Positions 34,647-43,023 of a stretch of DNA of 64,000 nt are shown in pieces. Source of the stretch: Metabacillus indicus LMG 22858 (lineage in GTDB: Bacteria; Bacillota; Bacilli; Bacillales; Bacillaceae); the NCBI RefSeq assembly GCF_000708755.2, contig NZ_JGVU02000005.1, positions 186,001 to 250,000 of the forward strand, in the 5' to 3' direction. The first letter of the stretch is position 1; every line of letters begins with the position of its first letter. The translations under genes were made by a program, and so were the position numbers. Under the pieces are notes generated by a model, which ran no database searches, was not told the origin of the DNA, and worked only from the letters and a program-made list of their open reading frames with translations.

Positions 34647-36257
34647 ATGCAGTTTGATTATCTGTATCATCCATACCCGTCTGAAAGGCAAACGGTTTTT
34701 TCAAAAAAAGGCATGGTTGCCACTTCGCAGCCTCTTGCTGCACAGGCCGGGCTCGATATATTGAAAAAAGGAGGAAATGCCATTGACGCGGCTATTGCGA
34801 CAGCGGCAGCACTCACGGTCCTTGAACCGACATCAAACGGGATTGGCGGAGATGCCTTCGCTCTTGTCTGGACGAATGGCAGTTTGTACGGGTTAAACGC
34901 AAGCGGTCCTGCGCCTTCTTCCCTCTCCATCAAAGCCGTTAAAGCAAAGGGACATACTGAAATGCCTGTCTATGGGGTGACCCCGATTACCGTTCCCGGT
35001 GCCCCGTCCGCCTGGGCGAAGCTGTCAAAGAGATTTGGAAGACTGCCCTTGCAGGAAGTGCTGGCACCTGCAATCAGCTATGCGGAAGAAGGATATCCGC
35101 TCACACCGATTCTCGGGAAATACTGGTCACTGGCTTATGAGAAATTCAAGCGTACCCTTTCCGGTCCCGAATTTGAAGCGTGGTTCGAGACGTTTGCACC
35201 TGATCACCGTGCTCCGAAAATTGGAGAAGTATGGCGCTCGCCTGGGCATGCTGCCACACTGAAGGAAATAGCCGAAACAGAAGGAGAAAGCTTTTACCGG
35301 GGAAATCTGGCGGATAAAATCAGTTCGTTTATTGGGGAGCAGGGCGGATACTTGTCAAAAGAGGATCTCGCTTCCTATGAAGCTGAGTGGGTAGATCCGA
35401 TTTCCGTCCGCTACAAGGGCTATGATGTCTGGGAAATCCCGCCTAACGGACAGGGTCTTGTCGCGCTCCTTGGTTTAAATATTGTAAAAGGATTTGATAT
35501 TCGCGAAAAAGACAGCCTTGAAACCTATCATAAACAAATAGAGGCCATGAAGCTTGCGTTTACAGATGGAAAAGCATACATAACCGACCCGAAAGAGATG
35601 AAAATCACGACAGAAGAACTGCTCAGTGATGCTTACGGAGAGCAGCGCCGAGCCGAGATCAAAGAGCATGCTGTGGAGCCTTCCGCCTATGAGCCTGTCA
35701 AAGGCGGAACCGTTTATTTGGCCGCTGCAGACGGAGAAGGAAACATGGTCTCGTTTATTCAGAGCAACTATATGGGATTCGGCTCAGGAGTGGTCATTCC
35801 GGGGACCGGCATTTCAATGCAGAACCGCGGGCATGATTTTTCCCTTGATGAAACACACCCAAATGCCCTGAAGCCGGGTAAAAAGACGTATCATACGATT
35901 ATTCCAGGGTTTTTGACGAAAGGGAATGACGCGGTTGGTCCCTTTGGTGTAATGGGGGGCTATATGCAGCCGCAGGGGCATATGCAGGTTGTCATGAATA
36001 CAATCGACTTTGGTCTTCATCCGCAGGCTGCACTTGATGCACCGCGCTGGCAGTGGATGGAGGGGAAAAAGGTGCTTGTAGAGCCGCATTTTCCTTCCCA
36101 TCTTGCGCAGGCTCTCACGAGAAAAGGCCACCAAATCCAGGTTGCTGTTGATAAAGGAGCTTTTGGGCGCGGACAGATTATATGGAGAGATCCTGAAACG
36201 GGCGTGCTGTCCGGCGGAACAGAATCCAGAGCAGACGGGGTCGTTGCATCGTGGTAA
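34647..36257 (+). CDS. ywrD: Gamma-glutamyltransferase-like enzyme YwrD
   Basis: 536-residue Ntn-hydrolase precursor of the gamma-glutamyltranspeptidase family. The large-subunit core NAIDAAIATAAALTVLEPTSNGIGGDAFAL is typical, and the processing and nucleophile threonine is most likely in VKGGTVYLAAADGEGN, about residue 358. There is no signal peptide, so it is cytoplasmic, as for YwrD. AGGAGAGG sets the ATG at 34647, not 34623. It overlaps the chromate transporter gene downstream, matching the ywrD to ywrA order of B. subtilis, though the intervening ywrC regulator gene is absent here. Confidence 0.87.
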   Translation: MQFDYLYHPYPSERQTVFSKKGMVATSQPLAAQAGLDILKKGGNAIDAAIATAAALTVLEPTSNGIGGDAFALVWTNGSLYGLNASGPAPSSLSIKAVKAKGHTEMPVYGVTPITVPGAPSAWAKLSKRFGRLPLQEVLAPAISYAEEGYPLTPILGKYWSLAYEKFKRTLSGPEFEAWFETFAPDHRAPKIGEVWRSPGHAATLKEIAETEGESFYRGNLADKISSFIGEQGGYLSKEDLASYEAEWVDPISVRYKGYDVWEIPPNGQGLVALLGLNIVKGFDIREKDSLETYHKQIEAMKLAFTDGKAYITDPKEMKITTEELLSDAYGEQRRAEIKEHAVEPSAYEPVKGGTVYLAAADGEGNMVSFIQSNYMGFGSGVVIPGTGISMQNRGHDFSLDETHPNALKPGKKTYHTIIPGFLTKGNDAVGPFGVMGGYMQPQGHMQVVMNTIDFGLHPQAALDAPRWQWMEGKKVLVEPHFPSHLAQALTRKGHQIQVAVDKGAFGRGQIIWRDPETGVLSGGTESRADGVVASW

Positions 36258-36835
36258 AAGAGACGCCGCTGATCCTGCAGCGGAATTTATTTATCGCCTT
36301 CTTCAGGTCCGGCATGCTCGGATTTGGCGGAGGCCCATCCACAATTCCGCTTGTTCACAAGGAAGTGGTCAGTACATTTAAATGGATGGATGACGACGAG
36401 TTTTCAGATGTTCTGGCCCTCGGCAACACACTTCCCGGACCGATTGCCACGAAAATGGCCGGTTATATCGGGTACCGTGTCGGAGGGGTGGCCGGCATGC
36501 TGAATGCGGTCCTTGCCACAGCCCTGCCGACAGTTATATTGATGATACTCCTGCTTTCAACACTGAACGCCTATAAAGAAGAGGCGTGGGTGAGGGGAAT
36601 GTCGCAGGCCGTTTTGCCGGTTGTAGCTGTGATGCTCCTGACACTTACTTGGGACTTTTCAAAAAAATCCTCCCAGTCATTCGGGATGTTTAAGACCATT
36701 CTGCTTATGGGGTCAGCTTTGATCCTCATGGAATTTCTTCATATTCATCCAGGTATCATTATCGGTGCGCTTCTTCTTTGGGCGGTTTTATATAAACCCC
36801 GGCGGAAATCGGATCAAAAGGGGATGCCATCATGA
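36251..36835 (+). CDS. ywrB: Chromate transporter subunit, short CHR type
   Basis: 194-residue single-domain CHR protein with about six hydrophobic segments and the family motif GFGGGPSTIPLVHKEVV near the start, then LGNTLPGPIATKMAGYIGY. Short CHR proteins work as pairs of opposite topology; the partner follows at once. The start is GTG and overlaps ywrD by 7 bases; its ribosome site is weak, so coupling is likely. Confidence 0.88.
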   Translation: MVKETPLILQRNLFIAFFRSGMLGFGGGPSTIPLVHKEVVSTFKWMDDDEFSDVLALGNTLPGPIATKMAGYIGYRVGGVAGMLNAVLATALPTVILMILLLSTLNAYKEEAWVRGMSQAVLPVVAVMLLTLTWDFSKKSSQSFGMFKTILLMGSALILMEFLHIHPGIIIGALLLWAVLYKPRRKSDQKGMPS

Positions 36836-37362
36836 TTTATGTTCACATCTTTCTTGCCTTCTTCCTGCCCGGCATCCTCGGATACGGCGGGGGCCCTGCT
36901 TCCATTCCGTTAATAGAAAAGGAAGTGGTCGACCGCTACGAATGGCAATCGGTGAATGAATTCAGTGAAACACTGGCGATCGGCAATGCGCTGCCCGGTC
37001 CCATTGCCACAAAAATGGCCGGCCTGATCGGTTATCAGCAGGGAGGATGGCTTGGTGCAGCAGTCGGGCTGTTTGCCACCATTGCCCCTTCGCTGATTCT
37101 TATGCTGTTCCTTTTAAACATCCTGATGAAATACAAAGAATCTCCTCAGGTAAAGCGTCTTTCAGCGGTTGTCAGACCTGTCATCGCCGTCATGCTTGGA
37201 GTGATGACGTATCAGTTTTTGGATAACTCTGCGAAAGGATCTGGCATTTGGCATACGCTTTTTCTGTTTATCATCAGCCTGCTGCTTTTGGAAAAATGGA
37301 AGGTGCATCCTGCTTACGTGATTGCAGGTGCGCTTGTGTACGGAGGGGTATTCCTGTCATAG
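36832..37362 (+). CDS. ywrA: Chromate transporter subunit, short CHR type (partner)
   Basis: 176-residue second half of the split chromate transporter, with GYGGGPASIPLIEKEVV and IGNALPGPIATKMAG. It overlaps the first half by 4 bases (ATGA). The pair may export chromate or sulfate-like anions; in the absence of chromate selection the natural substrate is uncertain. A weak GGGG..CCCC hairpin with a T run (37346-37375) overlaps its stop and may end the transcript. Confidence 0.88.
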   Translation: MIYVHIFLAFFLPGILGYGGGPASIPLIEKEVVDRYEWQSVNEFSETLAIGNALPGPIATKMAGLIGYQQGGWLGAAVGLFATIAPSLILMLFLLNILMKYKESPQVKRLSAVVRPVIAVMLGVMTYQFLDNSAKGSGIWHTLFLFIISLLLLEKWKVHPAYVIAGALVYGGVFLS

Positions 37363-37457
37363 GAGCCCCTTTTTTTGTGCCTTTTTGGATTTTGAGAGAT
37401 GTGCACAAACAGCTCTGATTTGCATCAATTTTAAATCATTCACAATAGTAATTTAGG

Positions 37458-37604
37458 TTATCAACACCCCTGTGAATAAAGTTTGGGACTCTATATATAT
37501 AGTGGCGAACAGTTGTACCCACACAAAATGTGGATAGAAATTGTGGATATGTTGATAACTTCTGTTGATAACTTGTGTCGAAGTGTGGAAGATCGTGTGA
37601 ATAT
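37458..37604. promoter_or_regulatory. DnaA-box cluster upstream of sacT
   Basis: Seven 9-mers equal to, or one base from, the DnaA box TTATNCACA or its complement: TTATCAACA 37458, TGTGAATAA 37471 (exact), TGTGGATAG 37529, TGTGGATAT 37542, TGTTGATAA 37550, TGTTGATAA 37563, TGTGAATAT 37596. An AT-only stretch (CTATATATATAG, 37491-37502) lies within. B. subtilis has a DnaA-binding cluster at the ywcI-sacT position, one of a small set of chromosomal clusters that bind DnaA away from oriC, so this is probably its counterpart. It fills most of the 364-bp gap before sacT. Confidence 0.75.
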
Positions 37605-37612
37605 CTTATAAT

Positions 37613-37641
37613 TTGACAAATATTTTAAAAACGTTTACAAG
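37613..37641 (+). promoter_or_regulatory. sacT promoter, overlapped by a possible cre
   Basis: TTGACA, 17 bases, TACAAG. The -10 is entered by AAACGTTTACA, which resembles part of a CcpA cre site. The promoter begins 9 bases after the last DnaA-like box. Confidence 0.6.
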
Positions 37642-37726
37642 ATATTTACACAGAATGATGAAATTTGAGATTTTTCGTCATTTTTGTCATGATAAAGAGA
37701 CTATTAGCAGGAGAGGGTCGTGTCAC

Positions 37727-38548
37727 GTGAGAATCTACAAAGTTTTGAACAATAATGCTGCTGTCGTCCGGGACGGGGACCAGGAGAAAATTGTCATGGG
37801 ACCGGGAATAGCTTTTCAAAAAAAGAAAAATGACATCATTCCAAAAAGCAAAGTGGAGAAGATCTTTGTGATGAAGGAAGAAAATGAAAAGTTCCAGCAG
37901 CTGCTGCAGATGGTTCCGGAAGAGCACATCGAGCTTGCCGAAGAGATTATCAGCTACGCAGAAGGCCGATTGATGTCTCCGCTGAGCAATCATATCCACA
38001 TTGCCCTGACGGACCACTTATCATTTGCAGTCGAACGGATTCAAAATGGCTATGCCATTCAGAATAAGCTGCTGAGCGAAATTAAAGTGCTGTATAGAAA
38101 TGAATTTGAAATCGGACAGTGGGCGATTAAACGGGCAGAAGAAAAGCTTGGAATCTCCCTCCCTGAGGATGAAGCGGGCCACATAGCACTCCACATTCAT
38201 ACAGCCAAACTGGACGCTGCAGACATGAAAGTGACAATCAGGCATACGGCCATTATCCAGGAATCAATTGATATGATTGAACGCCACTTTGGTGTGAGCT
38301 TGAGCAAGGATTCCATATCTTATCAGCGCCTGCTGACGCATTTGAGATTTGCTTTAAACCGGCTTGAGCAGAACGAAGATTTCCACGTGATGGACCGGGA
38401 GATGCTGCAGATGATTCAGAAAACCTACAGCTTCGCCTATGCATGTTCTGAGAAAATAGCGGACTATTTGAAAAAGGAATACGGCATGCAGTTTCCAGAA
38501 TCTGAAATGGGATATATTACTCTCCATATTCAGAGGCTGAGCGAATAG
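37727..38548 (+). CDS. sacT: BglG/SacT family transcriptional antiterminator
   Basis: 273 residues: an N-terminal RNA-binding CAT domain ([24 protein letters not shown]...), then two PTS regulation domains with their conserved histidines ([12 protein letters not shown] and [10 protein letters not shown] in PRD1, LLTHLRF and [10 protein letters not shown] in PRD2). It binds a RAT sequence in nascent RNA and prevents termination when sucrose is present; EII and HPr control it by phosphorylation. The GTG at 37727 follows AGGAGAGGG; an ATG/TTG further upstream would start inside the promoter. A matching RAT lies just downstream, before sacP. Confidence 0.93.
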   Translation: MRIYKVLNNNAAVVRDGDQEKIVMGPGIAFQKKKNDIIPKSKVEKIFVMKEENEKFQQLLQMVPEEHIELAEEIISYAEGRLMSPLSNHIHIALTDHLSFAVERIQNGYAIQNKLLSEIKVLYRNEFEIGQWAIKRAEEKLGISLPEDEAGHIALHIHTAKLDAADMKVTIRHTAIIQESIDMIERHFGVSLSKDSISYQRLLTHLRFALNRLEQNEDFHVMDREMLQMIQKTYSFAYACSEKIADYLKKEYGMQFPESEMGYITLHIQRLSE

Positions 38549-38555
38549 TTTTTTC

Positions 38556-38584
38556 TTGACCGGAGCGTTTTCATCCCCTACAAT
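38556..38584 (+). promoter_or_regulatory. sacP operon promoter with cre-like site
   Basis: TTGACC, 17 bases, TACAAT (38579-38584). ATGAAAGCGTATTA overlaps the end of the -10 and keeps the TGAAAGCG core of a CcpA cre, so catabolite repression at the promoter is likely. Confidence 0.7.
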
Positions 38585-38612
38585 GAAAGCGTATTACTTA
38601 ACTTCATATCCG

Positions 38613-38709
38613 GGATTGTGACTGGTTATGCAGGCAAGACCTAAAATTTGTAAAGAGATCATTGGAGACACTCTGTCTATGATACCTTTATAAGTTTTAG
38701 GTCTTTTTC
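38613..38709 (+). promoter_or_regulatory. SacT-responsive RAT antiterminator and overlapping terminator
   Basis: The RAT occupies 38613-38641 (GGATTGTGACTGG, then TTATGCAGGCAAGACC), close to the known sacPA RAT. Its last bases AAGACC are also the 5' arm of a terminator whose arms are AGACCTAAAA and TTTTAGGTCT (38636-38646 and 38695-38705) followed by Ts. SacT bound to the RAT would block the terminator and allow sacP-scrK-sacA expression. Confidence 0.93.
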
Positions 38710-38733
38710 TATTTAAAAAAGGAGGAGAAAGGT

Positions 38734-40113
38734 ATGAATTATAAAGATACTGCTGAAAAGTTGGTTCCGCTCCTTGGCGGGAAAGACAATATTATCAGTG
38801 CAACACACTGTGCGACACGTCTTCGTCTGGTCCTGCAGGATGACAGCAAGGCTGATAAAGGGGAAATTGAAGAGCTTGAAGGAGTAAAAGGAGCATTTGC
38901 AAGCTCCGGACAATTTCAGATTATCTTTGGAACAGGCAATGTCAACAAGGTGTACGAACAGCTTCAGCCGCATTTAGGCGTTCAGGAAACAGAGAATGTC
39001 TCGCATTCCGATGCTGTTAAACAGAAGATGAATCCTTTTGCCCGGTTTGCCAAAACCCTTTCAAATATCTTCGTGCCGATTATTCCGGCGATTGTCGCAA
39101 GCGGTCTGTTAATGGGGCTTCTTGGCATGATGAAAGCGTTCGAATGGGTGAGCGCTGACAGTGCCTTCATTGTGCTTCTTGATATGTTCTCGAGTGCAGC
39201 CTTCATCATTCTGCCAATCCTGATCGGTGTAAGTGCTTCAAAAGAGTTTGGGGCAAATCCGTACCTTGGGGCCGTAATCGGCGGGATTTTGACTCACCCG
39301 TCACTATTAAATCCGTGGGGACTTGCAGAAGCTAAACCAGATTACTTGAATTTTGCAGGCATGGACATTGCGATGCTCGGGTACCAGGGAACTGTTATTC
39401 CTATCCTGCTGGCTGTTTACGTGATGAGCAAAATTGAAAAAGGACTGCGAAAAGTGGTGCCAAACTCAATTGATTTGCTTATCACTCCGTTCCTTACCAT
39501 CATTTCGACAGGTTTTATCGCACTGATTGCCATCGGCCCTCTTGGACGCGGGCTGGGGTCAGGGATTACAGCAGCTCTCACATATGTGTATGACACGGCA
39601 GGCTTCCTTGCCGGACTGATTTTTGGCGGAACGTATTCTCTCATTGTTTTAACGGGCGTTCATCACAGCTTCCATGCTATAGAAGCAGGTTTGCTTGCTG
39701 ACCTCGGCAAAAACTACCTGCTCCCGATCTGGTCGATGGCGAACGTAGCGCAGGGAGGAGCGGGTCTTGCTGTTTTCTTCATGACGAAGAGAGCGAAAAC
39801 GAAAGAAATTGCCCTTCCAGGTGCCTTTTCTTCCTTCCTTGGCATTACAGAGCCTGTTATATTCGGGGTGAATCTGCGCTACCGCAATCCATTCATCGGG
39901 GGAATGATCGGCGGAGCACTTGGCGGTGCTTATGTTGTTTTCACGAATGTGGCAGCAAATGCTTACGGACTCACAGGAATCCCGATGATTGCCATTGTGG
40001 CGCCGTTTGGAACGGCTGCCGTCGTGAACTACCTCATCGGTTTTGCCATTGCGGTTGCAGGTGCCTTTATTGCCACGATGCTTCTTGGCATAAAAGAGGA
40101 AGAGAAGAAGTAG
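38734..40113 (+). CDS. sacP: PTS sucrose-specific transporter EIIBC
   Basis: 459 residues. The N-terminal EIIB domain carries the phosphorylated cysteine in ATHCATRLRL (Cys26). The EIIC domain has about ten membrane segments and the GITEP sugar-binding motif at about residue 370. No EIIA domain is present, so the IIA function comes from another PTS protein, as for B. subtilis SacP. It imports sucrose as sucrose-6-phosphate. AAAGGAGGAG precedes the ATG, just after the RAT-terminator leader. Confidence 0.95.
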   Translation: MNYKDTAEKLVPLLGGKDNIISATHCATRLRLVLQDDSKADKGEIEELEGVKGAFASSGQFQIIFGTGNVNKVYEQLQPHLGVQETENVSHSDAVKQKMNPFARFAKTLSNIFVPIIPAIVASGLLMGLLGMMKAFEWVSADSAFIVLLDMFSSAAFIILPILIGVSASKEFGANPYLGAVIGGILTHPSLLNPWGLAEAKPDYLNFAGMDIAMLGYQGTVIPILLAVYVMSKIEKGLRKVVPNSIDLLITPFLTIISTGFIALIAIGPLGRGLGSGITAALTYVYDTAGFLAGLIFGGTYSLIVLTGVHHSFHAIEAGLLADLGKNYLLPIWSMANVAQGGAGLAVFFMTKRAKTKEIALPGAFSSFLGITEPVIFGVNLRYRNPFIGGMIGGALGGAYVVFTNVAANAYGLTGIPMIAIVAPFGTAAVVNYLIGFAIAVAGAFIATMLLGIKEEEKK

Positions 40114-40212
40114 GATTTTGGGTTTAAAAGAAGAATGAGTAAGGAAAAGAAAATCAGGCAGGGTCCGTAACCTTGCCTGTTTTTCCTTTCAAAACAGAAA
40201 GGTTTGAGTGCG

Positions 40213-41163
40213 ATGAAAAAAGGAATAATCAGTCTTGGAGAAGCGCTGATTGATTTTATACCGGTTGATTCTGAAAACCTTGTGTATCAGAAAAGCCCAG
40301 GAGGTGCTCCGGCAAATGTAGCAGTCGGACTTGCAAGACTGGGTGCGCCTTCCTCTTTCCTCGGCAAAGTCGGGGATGATGTGCTTGGAACTTTTTTAAA
40401 GGAAACGCTTCAGTCATTGGGTGTGAATACAGACCATATGTTTCTGACAAAAGAAGCGAAAACGGGGGCTGTCTTCATTACGCTCGCAGAAGGTGGCGAG
40501 CGGTCCTTCGATTTCTACATTGATCCGAGCGCAGACCGGTTTTTGCATGAAGAGAATTTAGATGTGTCCCTGTTTGCTGAAAGCAAAATTCTTCACTACG
40601 GATCGATTTCGATGATAAGCGGGCCTTCAAAAAGTGCGACAGTCAAGGCGGTCGAACTTGCACGGGAGAACGGAATGATTGTTTCCTACGATCCCAATCT
40701 GAGGCTCAGCCTGTGGGAAAACGGAGAGACAGCCAAAGAAACGATTTTATCTATGTTCGGCAAGGCGGATCTGATCAAAATATCAGAGGAAGAACTTGAA
40801 TTTTTGACAGGTGAATCTGACATTGAAAAAGGTGTAGAGAAACTGGCTGCTTATAACATTCCGCTGCTGTTTATCACTATGGGAAGCGAAGGCAGCTATG
40901 CATTTACAAAGAATGGGGCAGTCAAAATCGACGCGATGAGGGTGAATGCAGTCGATACGACAGGTGCAGGAGACGCCTTCGTATCGGGCATCCTTTATCA
41001 GCTGCACGAGCTTGAAACGCATCCGGGTGAGCTGGCTGCGGATGAACTGAAGCGAATCGGCCGATTTGCCAGTGTATCGGGCGGCCTTGCTGCATCTGTA
41101 AAAGGTGCTATGACCGCTTTGCCGACTCTTGGCGAAGTGGAAAACATTCTGAAAAAGAGATAA
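40213..41163 (+). CDS. scrK: PfkB family fructokinase
   Basis: 316-residue ribokinase-fold sugar kinase. N-terminal SLGEALIDFIP and GGAPANVAVGLARLG, with the C-terminal catalytic motif DTTGAGDAFVSG (Asp at about 252). In the sucrose pathway it phosphorylates the fructose freed from sucrose-6-phosphate. The ATG at 40213 is used, with GAAAGG 10 bases before it; the TTG at 40204 touches the ribosome site. B. subtilis has no kinase gene between sacP and sacA, so this makes the operon self-sufficient. Confidence 0.9.
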   Translation: MKKGIISLGEALIDFIPVDSENLVYQKSPGGAPANVAVGLARLGAPSSFLGKVGDDVLGTFLKETLQSLGVNTDHMFLTKEAKTGAVFITLAEGGERSFDFYIDPSADRFLHEENLDVSLFAESKILHYGSISMISGPSKSATVKAVELARENGMIVSYDPNLRLSLWENGETAKETILSMFGKADLIKISEEELEFLTGESDIEKGVEKLAAYNIPLLFITMGSEGSYAFTKNGAVKIDAMRVNAVDTTGAGDAFVSGILYQLHELETHPGELAADELKRIGRFASVSGGLAASVKGAMTALPTLGEVENILKKR

Positions 41164-41177
41164 GGAGCTGAAGCGAT

Positions 41178-42611
41178 ATGACAAAGCGGGACGCTGAACT
41201 GAAAGAAGCCGCCTATTTGGAAGCGGAAATGAATAGAGAAATGGTTGAAAGCGATCCGTATCGCCTTAAGCACCACATTATGCCGCCGGTCGGTCTGCTG
41301 AATGATCCGAACGGCTTCATACAGTGGAAGGGTGTCTATCATCTTTTTTATCAGTGGATGCCGTTTAAGACAGGGCATGGTGCTAAATTCTGGGGACATT
41401 ACACATCTCAGGATCTTGTGAACTGGAAGCACGAACCGATTGCACTCGCTCCGAGTGAATGGTATGAAAAGAACGGCTGCTATTCAGGCAGTGCAGTGGA
41501 CGCTTTCGATAAAATGCATCTTTTTTATACAGGAAATGTAAAGGATGAGAACGGGGAGCGAGAGACCTATCAATGCCTGGCCGTATCTGAGGATGGTCTT
41601 CATTTTGAGAAAAAAGGCGTTGTAGCTGAGCTTCCTGAAGGCTATACCGCTCATTTCCGCGATCCAAAAGTGTGGGAGCATGATGGAAAGTGGTACATGG
41701 TTGTCGGTGCCCAGACAACTGAACTCAAAGGCCGTACAGCCATCTTCTCTTCTGAGGATCTTATGAAGTGGACCTATTTAGGCGACGTGGCGGGTTCTCA
41801 TACAGAGCAGCTGGGTGAATTCGGCTATATGTGGGAATGCCCCGACCTGTTTCATCTTGACGGCAAAGACATTCTCATCGTCTCGCCTCAAGGCCTTAAG
41901 CCGCAGGGAATGCTGTATCAGAATGTTTACCAGTCCGGCTACTTCTCCGGGGAAATGGATTATGAATCGGCAAAACTGACGCACGGTGACTTCGCCGAGC
42001 TTGACAGAGGCTTTGACTTCTATGCACCGCAAACAACAGAAGACGAGAAAGGCAGACGCCTGCTGTTCGCCTGGATGAGCGTGCCGGATCAAGCGGAAGA
42101 CAAACATCCAACCATCCCGCATAAGTGGATACACAACATGACATTTCCGAGGAAATTGTCGATGCGTGGAGAGAAACTTGTTCAGCAGCCGGTCGAAGAG
42201 CTGGAGGCATTGAGGAAAACAGAAGAGTCAGTGCCTGGCATCAGGCTGCAGGCGGGAGAGAAGCACCAGACGGCTGGAACTGTTTTTGAACTGAAGCTTG
42301 AGAACCTGGAAGTCAGATCCGGCCTTTCCGTTTCCATTAAGAACAATGCGACTCTTCACTATTCCAGTGAGGAGAAAGTCTTTACGCTGACCCGCACAAG
42401 CTATGCTGACGGACAGCCGGAATCAAGACAGTGCCGGCTGGAGCACCTATCTAACATTCATGTATTTGTTGACACCTCATCCATTGAAGTCTTTATCAAT
42501 GACGGAGAAGAAGTGTTCACAGCAAGATTTTTCCCGGAACCGGATGAAAAAAGCATCGTGGTCTCTGCAGAGGGAGAGGCGGCTTTTGATTTGAAGAAGT
42601 GGGAGCTGTGA
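41178..42611 (+). CDS. sacA: Sucrose-6-phosphate hydrolase (GH32)
   Basis: 477 residues. A five-bladed propeller with the three GH32 catalytic motifs: LLNDPNG (nucleophile Asp about 43), FRDPK (about 160) and ECPD (acid/base Glu about 220), then a C-terminal beta-sandwich. It splits imported sucrose-6-phosphate into glucose-6-phosphate and fructose. No signal peptide, so it is cytoplasmic. AAGGAG precedes the ATG, 14 bases after scrK. Last gene of the SacT-controlled operon. Confidence 0.95.
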   Translation: MTKRDAELKEAAYLEAEMNREMVESDPYRLKHHIMPPVGLLNDPNGFIQWKGVYHLFYQWMPFKTGHGAKFWGHYTSQDLVNWKHEPIALAPSEWYEKNGCYSGSAVDAFDKMHLFYTGNVKDENGERETYQCLAVSEDGLHFEKKGVVAELPEGYTAHFRDPKVWEHDGKWYMVVGAQTTELKGRTAIFSSEDLMKWTYLGDVAGSHTEQLGEFGYMWECPDLFHLDGKDILIVSPQGLKPQGMLYQNVYQSGYFSGEMDYESAKLTHGDFAELDRGFDFYAPQTTEDEKGRRLLFAWMSVPDQAEDKHPTIPHKWIHNMTFPRKLSMRGEKLVQQPVEELEALRKTEESVPGIRLQAGEKHQTAGTVFELKLENLEVRSGLSVSIKNNATLHYSSEEKVFTLTRTSYADGQPESRQCRLEHLSNIHVFVDTSSIEVFINDGEEVFTARFFPEPDEKSIVVSAEGEAAFDLKKWEL

Positions 42612-42640
42612 TGAACTCGGGTGACAGGTTTTTGATGGAA

Positions 42641-42945
42641 TTGGAGCCCTGTAATCAGGTGCGGCTGGGTTATGGGGCAGCAAAAAAGGAAAATGGTGCC
42701 CTGTAAAGTGGCGCAGCTGAAATATGGGGCAGCAAAAAGTAAAAATGGTGCCCTATAAAGTGGCACAGCTGAAATATGGGGCAGCAAAAAGTAAAAATGG
42801 TTCCCTATAATTTGTGCGGCTGAAATATGGAGTAGCAAAAGGTGAAAATGGTGCCCTATAAAGTGATGCAGCTGAAATATGGTGCACCAAAAAGTAAAAA
42901 TGGAACCCTATAATAAAGCACGGCTGAGATAAAGGGCATAACAAA
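42641..42945. repeat. 52-bp tandem hairpin repeat array 2 (six units)
   Basis: CCCT recurs at 42647, 42699, 42751, 42803, 42854 and 42906, spacing 52 except once 51. In the best units the arms are TGCCCTATA and TATGGGGCA (8 of 9 pairs Watson-Crick) around a 17-base loop ending CAGCTGAAA, then a 17-base A-rich spacer starting GCAAAAA. Outer units have weaker stems. It fills the gap between the convergent sacA and pdxK. Reading frames across it only repeat one peptide. Confidence 0.9.
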
Positions 42946-42986
42946 GTCGCGCTGGCGGCACAGAGGACAGCACAACGTCCAAAACA

Positions 42987-43018
42987 AAATCACCCGGCAT
43001 CCGCCGGGTGATTTTTTC
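42987..43018. terminator. Terminator between sacA and pdxK (serves both strands)
   Basis: AAATCACCCGGC/GCCGGGTGATTT hairpin with 4-base loop, A run before and T run after. Confidence 0.92.
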
Positions 43019-43023
43019 ATAAA

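Noticed and set aside
36251-37362. A broken single chromate transporter
   Set aside because: Two short CHR genes overlapping by ATGA are the normal split form (ywrB-ywrA), not a frameshifted long one.
37380-37726. A replication origin
   Set aside because: DnaA-like boxes are present, but there is no dnaA/dnaN, no DnaA-trio or long unwinding element that I can see, and the location matches a known non-origin cluster.
42458-42944. Minus-strand frames of 126, 68 and 63 residues
   Set aside because: Translations of repeat array 2 and the antisense of sacA; low-information repeated peptide, no start signals.
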